Origin: an uncultured Bacilli bacterium
GTDB lineage: Bacteria > Bacillota_I > Bacilli_A > RF39 > UBA660
Direction of reading: 5' to 3'
Length of the DNA: 19,016 nt
Assembly (NCBI GenBank): GCA_934086395.1
Contig: CAKOIE010000027.1
Span: forward strand, 1-19,016
A program made the translations under genes and the position numbers. Shown here one piece after another: positions 13,223 to 19,016 of the stretch (positions within the stretch are counted from its first letter, which is position 1; each line of letters starts with the position of its first letter). The notes beneath the pieces are model-generated. The model was not told the origin of the DNA. It saw only the letters and a list, made by a program, of their open reading frames with translations, and did not search any database.

Positions 13223-15265
13223 ATGCCAACTGATTATCACATTGGAAAAATTCAAAGTAGTGCCAAAGAAAATCCCTATTTAGTTCTTGATGATGGAACA
13301 AATTTGATGCTAAACAAAGAAACAATAAACGGCGCACTACCAAATGATGAAGTAATATATTATCTAAACACAAATAAAAAACCAAAAGAAGGAAAAGTAA
13401 TTAAAATAATTGAAAGAACATCATCTCCCGTTCTTTGTGAAGTAAAAGAAAAAGAGGGTAAAAAAATATTAGTTCCACATAATGTTAAAGGTGTATTAAA
13501 CTTACGAGTAAATAAGAATGAACTTAAAAATTTATTAAATGGAGATTATATATTAGTTAAACCAGATAAAGAAAAAATAAACGATGGCTTTAACTGTCAT
13601 CTAGTTAGTGATAGAATCATATTAACAGATACTAACTTAAGTCCAGCCCTAGCTTTAATTGCAATTGAACATGAATGTAATCCTGACTACTGTGAAGAAG
13701 TATATGAAGAAATCAAAAATATTCCTGATGAAGTATCTAATAGTGATATTGAGGCTAGAAAAAATCACGATTTTAGAAATAAAACAATATTTACAATTGA
13801 TGGAATATCTACAAAAGATATGGATGATGCCGTTGGAATTGAAATTCTTCCAAATGGAAATTATCAAATCACTGTAAGTATTGCCGAACCAAATCATTAT
13901 GTAAAAAAAGGCACTGCAATTTATAATGAAGCAGTTCAAAGAGATTTTACCCTTTATATGCTTAACACCGCAATACATATGTTTCATCCAAAACTTGCAA
14001 ACGGAATATGTTCACTTAATGAAAAAGTAGATAGATTAACTAAAACTGCAATTATTGAAATAGACCAAGAAGGAAATATTGTAAATTCCAAAGTATGCAA
14101 ATCAGTTATTAATTCTAAAAAGAAAATGACATACGACGATGTCAATAGTATATTAGAAAACCAAGTAGTTCCTGAAGGATATGAGCCATTTGTTAAAGAT
14201 ATAACTCCAATGAAAGAAATTACAGATAAAATATGGGACAAAAAGGAAAAAGAAGGCTTACTAGAACTTAATGCTATTAAACATGAGGTAAATATTGATA
14301 GTAATAATAATGTAACATTAGTTGAAGAAGAACGTGGGCCAGCCCAAAAAATGATTGAAATACTAATGATACTTGCAAACACTGAAATAGGAACACTTCT
14401 AAAAAATTCACCAATGCCTGGAATATATCGTGTTCACGAAGAAAGTGATAAACAAAAAATTTACGCATTATGTAGTCTATTAGAAGATTTAGGAATACAT
14501 ATTGATAAAAAAGAAATCGAAAAAGATCCAAGAATCGTAAAAAAAATAATTAAAGAAGCTCAAAAATTTAATAATTCTCAAGTTGATTTAATTTGCAATC
14601 TAATACTTCAAACATTTAAACGAGCTAAATATACAACAACAGAAGGAATGCATTGGGCACTAGATTTACCAATTTATACACACTTTACCAGTCCAATTAG
14701 AAGAATAGCAGATTTTAAAGTTCACGAATGCTTAGATGATCTATTTGAACTATACGATACAGATGAATTAATAATAAGAGTTAATTACAAACCAGTAAAA
14801 TACGAAACAAATATTCCTAAAAAAGAATATGCTTTAAAGAAAATGGAAATTGATGAAATTGCCAGAGAAGCAACACGTAAAGAAAGATTATATGATCAAG
14901 CTGAAAATGAAGCCGCTAAATTAATCTTATTAGACTCTTTAAAAGAACAAATTGGAACCAGCTATAATGCCACAATTCAAATGATCTTAGGAGACCACCT
15001 AGTAATTAAAACTGAAGAAGGGATTGAAGGTATTATTTACTTTAATAACATAAATGGAGATACATTTGATTTAATTTCTAAAACTAAAAAACGTTTCTTA
15101 AGAGGACGCTACACTGGTGAAACATATAAAATTGGAAACGAAGTAAATATCACAATGATTAACATAGATGAATTCTCAGGTGATATTGAATTTAACTTAA
15201 ATTATAAACGAAAGAATCTTGCATCAAGAGGAAAAGTATTAACTCAAAAACCAAATAAAAAATAA
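13223..15265 (+). CDS. rnr: Ribonuclease R (3'-5' exoribonuclease, RNB family)
   Basis: 680 residues from the first ATG. Cold-shock-like domains occupy about 5-130, the RNB catalytic domain about 180-520 (TIDGISTKDMDDA at 191-203 holding the Mg-binding aspartates, FHPKLANGICSLNEKVDRL, THFTSPIRRIADFKVH near 486), and an S1 domain the C-terminus (YNATIQMILGDHLVIK onwards), ending in a basic tail. It degrades structured RNA and rRNA processively. The in-frame open sequence extends upstream to 13010 and encodes the normal N-terminal winged helix, but contains no ATG, GTG or TTG, and ATG 13223 lacks a Shine-Dalgarno site and falls at the wing/cold-shock boundary. The true N-terminus is therefore uncertain; the catalytic part is intact. 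Confidence 0.9.
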   Translation: MPTDYHIGKIQSSAKENPYLVLDDGTNLMLNKETINGALPNDEVIYYLNTNKKPKEGKVIKIIERTSSPVLCEVKEKEGKKILVPHNVKGVLNLRVNKNELKNLLNGDYILVKPDKEKINDGFNCHLVSDRIILTDTNLSPALALIAIEHECNPDYCEEVYEEIKNIPDEVSNSDIEARKNHDFRNKTIFTIDGISTKDMDDAVGIEILPNGNYQITVSIAEPNHYVKKGTAIYNEAVQRDFTLYMLNTAIHMFHPKLANGICSLNEKVDRLTKTAIIEIDQEGNIVNSKVCKSVINSKKKMTYDDVNSILENQVVPEGYEPFVKDITPMKEITDKIWDKKEKEGLLELNAIKHEVNIDSNNNVTLVEEERGPAQKMIEILMILANTEIGTLLKNSPMPGIYRVHEESDKQKIYALCSLLEDLGIHIDKKEIEKDPRIVKKIIKEAQKFNNSQVDLICNLILQTFKRAKYTTTEGMHWALDLPIYTHFTSPIRRIADFKVHECLDDLFELYDTDELIIRVNYKPVKYETNIPKKEYALKKMEIDEIAREATRKERLYDQAENEAAKLILLDSLKEQIGTSYNATIQMILGDHLVIKTEEGIEGIIYFNNINGDTFDLISKTKKRFLRGRYTGETYKIGNEVNITMINIDEFSGDIEFNLNYKRKNLASRGKVLTQKPNKK

Positions 15266-15290
15266 CCTATGAACTAAATCATAGATTATT
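15261..15290. terminator. Bidirectional terminator between rnr and pheT
   Basis: AATAACCTATGA (15261-15272) pairs with TCATAGATTATT (15279-15290) over 12 positions with one mismatch and a 6-nt loop. A T-run follows on the plus strand (15289-15295), and an A-rich flank (15250-15262) supplies a U-run on the minus strand, so it can serve both convergent genes. Confidence 0.8.
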
Positions 15291-15293
15291 TTT

Positions 15294-17627
15294 TTATTCA
15301 TTAATGTTTAAATTATGTCCCCTAATATAAGAAATAAATTTATTTTTGAAATTAGCAAGTTCATCATTACTTAAAGTATGACCTTTAGATCCAACTACAT
15401 AACTAATAGTTATGTTTTTATTTTCTCCATTATCATAAATATCTTTTAAGCTTCTCTTTACAATTAAATCATCACTAAATCTATCAAGTATTTCTTCAAC
15501 ATCATTATATAAAGTATTATTTTTTACAGTAATAGTGTAATCAAGATTTACACTTGGATACTTACTTACATCTTCATAAATATATTGTTTATCATCAATT
15601 TCTTCAAATAAATCAAAATCTATATCAGCACAAACATAAGTCTTTTTCTTACCAATCTCTTTAGCAATATTCTTATTAAATACACTAATCTTTCCAACTA
15701 CAACATTATTAACAATAACATCTAAAGTTAAATCTTTAATATAATATTCTCTATTCAAGCCAAGTTCGAATTTAACATCTACATTTTTAATAGATTTAAA
15801 TAAATACTTAACAATATCTTTTAACTGATAATAAAGATTAGCCTCTTCATTCATACTATCACATAATAATATATTTAAATGTCTCTTAGATTTATTATCA
15901 TCAATAATAGTACCAATCTCAAATATTCCAAATTTATCATAATTATTTGAATTATTAACACTTGCTTCTAATAAGCTTAAATTTAAATCATTTCTTAAAA
16001 TATTATCATCATTTTTACCTAATAATTTAACATTTTGAACATCAACATTTATTTTCTTTAAGAATGAAGTCTTATTCCATAAATAAGAATGAATCTCATG
16101 CAAATTATATTTAGTAGCAAGTAAATACTTAAGTTTATATTCTAAATCATAAGTTTTTTCTGGATTACCAAAACTCATAGCCATCTTAAGTGGAACATGT
16201 TCAAAATTTTCATATCCATACATTCTTGATATTTCTTCAATTACATCAGCAGCAATTGTTATATCTTTTGTTGATCTAAATGTTGGAACAGTTATTTTAA
16301 ACTCATTAGGTGTATTTTTAACAATAAAATCTAAAGATTGTAAAATATTTATAACAAATTCATCACTAATATTAAATCCCATATATTTATATAAATAATT
16401 TTTATCTAGTATAATCTCATTTTCTTTTTGAATTGTAGGATATACATCAGTAATACAAGAGCCATATTCCGCATCCGGATTTTCATCAAATAGCAACTTA
16501 ATAAATCTTCTAGCTGCTGTAATTGCCATATTTGGATCTAAACTCTTTTCATATCTTGCACTTGCTTCAGTTCTAAGACCCAATCTAACAGCAGTTTTTC
16601 TAACAGTAGATGCCTCAAATGTAGCAGACTCTAACACGATTGAATCAGTATCTTCTAATATTTCACTATCTTGTCCACCCATTACTCCGGCAATCGCAAA
16701 ATATTCACCATCATTCTTAATCATTAAATCATCTTTAGTAAGTTTTCTTTGAACTCCGTCTAAAGTTGTATAAGTATCAAAATCATTAGCAAGTCCTACT
16801 TCAATATCTTTAACAACTCTTGAATCAAAAGCATGCATAGGTTGACCAAGTTCAAGCATTACATAATTAGTTAAATCAACTAATAAATTAATAGAACGCA
16901 TACCAGCATAGTATAAAAATATTTGCATCCACATTGGTGTTTTATTATTAGTAATATTTTCTATTTTAGTACCAACATATCTATAACATAATTTCGGATT
17001 ATCTATTTTAATATTTAAAGGTTTTTTATCAACAATAGTTCTATCAAGTTCTAAAGGTAATAAATCATGTCCAGTAATAGCAGCTATCTCTCTAGCAATA
17101 CCATAATGTCCCCATAAATCAGGTCTATGTGTTAAAGATTTATTATCAATCTCAACAATTATATCTTCAATTGGAAATAATTTTTTAATATCTACACCTA
17201 CTGGAGTATTTTCCGGAAATTCAATAATACCAGAGTGATCATCAGAAATACCTATTTCTTTTCCACTACACATCATACCATAAGACATTATACCAACTAA
17301 AGGTCTAGGTTCAATAGTAATACCACCAATATGACCACCTACTTTAATACAAGCACCTATCATTCCAACTCTAACATTTGGAGCACCACAAACAATTTGT
17401 AATACTTCATCTCCAACATCAACAGTTAAAACATGTAATTTTTTAGATTCTGGATGATTAACACAAGTAAGAATCTTACCAGGAACAATTCCATCAATAT
17501 CTTTTCCAACCTCAGTTACACCTTCAACCTCAGCAGTTCTAATCGTAAACTTATTCCATACATCTTTAAAATCAATCGAACTACTATCTTTAATATGTTT
17601 TTTTAATATATTACAAGAAATTTTCAC
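15294..17627 (-). CDS. pheT: Phenylalanyl-tRNA synthetase beta subunit
   Basis: A 777-residue PheT, the usual bacterial length of nearly 800. The tRNA-binding OB domain is at about 40-150 (GKILTCVNHPESKKLHVLTVDVG, CGAPNVRVG). The B3/B4 editing region follows (HRPDLWGHYGIAREIAAITG, NLLVDLTNYVMLELGQPMHAFD), then B5 (TVPTFRSTKDITIAADVIEEI), a catalytic-like core, and the C-terminal anticodon-binding FDX-ACB domain (YPSVNLDYTITVK to the end). It forms the alpha2-beta2 enzyme with PheS. The start is GTG, with AGGTG overlapping the pheS stop TAG, which fits equimolar coupled synthesis. Confidence 0.97.
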   Translation of the reverse strand: MKISCNILKKHIKDSSSIDFKDVWNKFTIRTAEVEGVTEVGKDIDGIVPGKILTCVNHPESKKLHVLTVDVGDEVLQIVCGAPNVRVGMIGACIKVGGHIGGITIEPRPLVGIMSYGMMCSGKEIGISDDHSGIIEFPENTPVGVDIKKLFPIEDIIVEIDNKSLTHRPDLWGHYGIAREIAAITGHDLLPLELDRTIVDKKPLNIKIDNPKLCYRYVGTKIENITNNKTPMWMQIFLYYAGMRSINLLVDLTNYVMLELGQPMHAFDSRVVKDIEVGLANDFDTYTTLDGVQRKLTKDDLMIKNDGEYFAIAGVMGGQDSEILEDTDSIVLESATFEASTVRKTAVRLGLRTEASARYEKSLDPNMAITAARRFIKLLFDENPDAEYGSCITDVYPTIQKENEIILDKNYLYKYMGFNISDEFVINILQSLDFIVKNTPNEFKITVPTFRSTKDITIAADVIEEISRMYGYENFEHVPLKMAMSFGNPEKTYDLEYKLKYLLATKYNLHEIHSYLWNKTSFLKKINVDVQNVKLLGKNDDNILRNDLNLSLLEASVNNSNNYDKFGIFEIGTIIDDNKSKRHLNILLCDSMNEEANLYYQLKDIVKYLFKSIKNVDVKFELGLNREYYIKDLTLDVIVNNVVVGKISVFNKNIAKEIGKKKTYVCADIDFDLFEEIDDKQYIYEDVSKYPSVNLDYTITVKNNTLYNDVEEILDRFSDDLIVKRSLKDIYDNGENKNITISYVVGSKGHTLSNDELANFKNKFISYIRGHNLNINE

Positions 17628-17637
17628 TATTAAACAC

Positions 17638-18645
17638 CTACTTTACATTAAATTTTTCTAAGTATCTTAAATCACCTGAATTTAAAACTCTTATATCACC
17701 AATTTTATACTTCATCATTGCAAGTCTAGTTAAACCAAGTCCAAACGCAAAACCTGAATATTTTGTACTATCAATTCCGCCTTCTTTTAATACATTTGGA
17801 TGAATCATACCACAAGGGCATAACTCAAGCCATCCTGAATTCTTACAAGTAGGACAACCTTTACCATCACAAATAGTACATGAACAATCAAGTTCAAATC
17901 CCGGCTCCGTAAATGGGAAATAACCCGGTCTTAATCTAACCTTAACATCCTTTTTAAATACTTCTTTAAGCATACCTTCCATAGTATAAATTAAATTAGG
18001 TATTGAAATATTTTCATCAATAACCATTCCTTCTAATTGGAAGAAAGTATTCTCATGACAAGCATCTAAATCTTCATTTCTAAAGCATCTTCCTGGTACA
18101 CATACCTTTAAAGGTGCTCCATATTTTTTCATACCTCTTACTTGTACCGCACTAGTTTGAGTTCTAAGAAGCATACCATTATCTAAATAATAAGTATCTT
18201 GCATGTCCCTTGCTGGATGAGTCTTAGGAATATTTAAAGCCTCAAAGTTATAATACTCACTATCCATTTCCGGACCAGCCATAACCATAAATCCCATATT
18301 TTTTAAAATATCAGTAACTTCTCTACCAATAATTGTAACAGGATGTAAAGATCCATAAGTAACATCTCTATTAATAGTTGGATCAAACTTATCACTATCA
18401 CCATTTAAAGCATTATCTAAACTATTACTAAATAACTCTTCTAATTGTTTCTTTACTTTATTAAATAATGGCCCAAATTCTTTCTTTTCTTCTAAAGACA
18501 TATCTTTAATACCAGCCATATACTCACTAAGTTCACTTTTCTTACCTAAAAATAAAGACTTAATATTTAAATAATCAGCCTCAGTTTTAATTCCTTTAGC
18601 TTTTTCTTCCGCATCCTTGACAAGTAAATCTAATTTTTCCTTCAT
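17638..18645 (-). CDS. pheS: Phenylalanyl-tRNA synthetase alpha subunit
   Basis: A 335-residue class II synthetase subunit that activates Phe and charges tRNA-Phe. It has an N-terminal coiled-coil, then DTYYLDNGMLLRTQTSAVQ, motif 2 RCFRNEDLDACHENTFFQLEG and motif 3 GLGLTRLAMMKYKIGDIR. The start is ATG 18645 with GGAGG about 8 bases upstream; the in-frame TTG at 18660 lies within that site and is rejected. A Cys cluster (about C254, C256, C259, C264, C267, C276, C278, with GKGCPTCKNSGW between) replaces the plain loop of many PheS and may bind zinc. The gene is controlled by the T-box leader upstream. Confidence 0.97.
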   Translation of the reverse strand: MKEKLDLLVKDAEEKAKGIKTEADYLNIKSLFLGKKSELSEYMAGIKDMSLEEKKEFGPLFNKVKKQLEELFSNSLDNALNGDSDKFDPTINRDVTYGSLHPVTIIGREVTDILKNMGFMVMAGPEMDSEYYNFEALNIPKTHPARDMQDTYYLDNGMLLRTQTSAVQVRGMKKYGAPLKVCVPGRCFRNEDLDACHENTFFQLEGMVIDENISIPNLIYTMEGMLKEVFKKDVKVRLRPGYFPFTEPGFELDCSCTICDGKGCPTCKNSGWLELCPCGMIHPNVLKEGGIDSTKYSGFAFGLGLTRLAMMKYKIGDIRVLNSGDLRYLEKFNVK

Positions 18646-18660
18646 AACTTTTCCCTCCAA

Positions 18661-18725
18661 AATAAAAAGTCCACTAATCTAAGGGTGCAAATTACTGCAC
18701 GGTACCACCTTAGTTTATGAACTTT
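18661..18725 (-). terminator. T-box regulated intrinsic terminator before pheS
   Basis: CTAAGG and CCTTAG, with inner GTGCA and TGCAC, make a long stem around the T-box. The outer part AAAGTTCA can extend pairing towards GGACTTT, and TTTTTATTTT follows. Formation is mutually exclusive with the antiterminator containing GGTGGTACC. Confidence 0.85.
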
Positions 18726-18875
18726 ATTCATACACTTTAATAGGTTAACGCCCTAAACGATTAACGCTCCTATACTGAAATTCATTAATTACTTTTATTT
18801 ATAGATAATCTCAGCTATTATATCTACTCTCTTTAAATCCATAATTAACTACTTATATATACTCATCGCATTACA
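18661..18875 (-). ncRNA. Phe T-box riboswitch leader of pheST
   Basis: The minus-strand leader has the T-box parts in order. Stem I carries GATGAGTA, an AGAGAG segment and a distal hairpin TAGATA...TATCTA-like. The specifier codon TTC (18777-18779) is followed by A, matching Phe. The T-box GGTGGTACCG (18700-18709) follows. Uncharged tRNA-Phe bound at the specifier and the T-box stabilises the antiterminator, so pheST is transcribed when charged tRNA-Phe is scarce. The exact 5' end is inferred from the promoter. Confidence 0.9.
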
Positions 18876-18881
18876 AAAACT

Positions 18882-18910
18882 ATTCTATCATTTAAAATTT
18901 TATATTTCAA
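18882..18910 (-). promoter_or_regulatory. Promoter of the pheST T-box transcript
   Basis: TTGAAA (18905-18910), exactly 17 bp, TAGAAT (18882-18887) on the minus strand, immediately upstream of the T-box leader. Confidence 0.75.
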
Positions 18911-18943
18911 GAACTTTTATTTAATTACTCTCCACTTACTATG

Positions 18944-19000
18944 AATAATTAGTAAAAATGTCTCTAATTTTAAAAGTAATAATTAGTGAAAATGTCCCTA
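18944..19000. repeat. 23-bp imperfect direct repeat at the right edge
   Basis: Copies at 18944-18966 and 18978-19000 share AATAATTAGT, then AAAATGTC and CTA, differing at two of 23 positions, and are separated by 11 bp. No gene is visible between 18911 and 19016. Repeated ends containing GGGACATTTTCAC-like sequence (minus strand) resemble the multiple terminal repeats of some IS21-type elements, but no transposase is in the window. Confidence 0.7.
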
Positions 19001-19016
19001 TTATTTGTACATTAAT

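Noticed and set aside
13655..14531. Minus-strand and alternate-frame ORFs inside the RNase R gene
   Set aside because: They lie wholly within a gene with intact catalytic motifs and have no ribosome sites or recognisable domains.

Overview
The window is AT-rich chromosomal DNA from a low-GC Bacillota. The evidence is the WXG100/EsaB (type VIIb-style) secretion genes, a Phe T-box leader in front of pheST, strong AGGAGG ribosome sites, sigma-A-type promoters and housekeeping genes of Bacilli type. Trp is encoded by TGG and TGA acts as a stop, so this is the standard bacterial code and not the Mycoplasma code. A gut Bacilli/Erysipelotrichales/RF39-like lineage would fit, but that is inference. 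No tRNA, rRNA, CRISPR array or complete mobile element is visible.

Region 1 (1-3231, minus strand) is a type VII secretion accessory cluster. In transcription order it holds a 177-aa WXG-like protein with a repeat tail (3185-2652), a strong terminator, an unrecognised helical protein (2530-1982), a ubiquitin-like EsaB/YukD-type protein (1854-1600), three about 95-100-aa WXG100-type proteins (1580-1293, 1272-970, 884-597), and a second large WXG-like protein (584 to beyond the left edge). The last one ends in a TPSEPT hexapeptide array encoded by at least thirteen 18-bp repeats. The secretion ATPase and membrane core are not in the window.

Region 2 (3361-10205, minus strand) holds two operons. 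tilS-ftsH (tRNA-Ile lysidine synthetase, membrane AAA protease) runs from a promoter near 10100 to a terminator at 6812-6836. parA-parB-DUF951-abgT (chromosome segregation, a small Cys-containing protein, an AbgT-type transporter) follows, with overlapping or nearly overlapping genes.

Region 3 (10084-12588) contains a small XRE regulator (plus strand) divergent from tilS, with palindromes in its promoter. Next come rplM-rpsI with a near-consensus promoter and a strong terminator, then an XRE protein fused to an ImmA/IrrE-like domain whose HEXXH zinc motif is gone.

Region 4 (12600-15290, plus strand) is ribonuclease R. The first ATG of the RNase R frame lies after the N-terminal winged-helix domain. 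About 600 bp upstream is coding-like and appears to encode three tandem winged-helix units, but it has no usable start codon and changes frame near 13009-13017. It is either a decayed or frameshifted N-terminal extension or an assembly error.

Region 5 (15294-19016, minus strand) is pheS-pheT preceded by a complete Phe T-box riboswitch (UUC specifier, GGTGGTACC box, competing terminator) and its promoter. At the right edge there is a 23-bp imperfect direct repeat that may be the end of a neighbouring mobile element.
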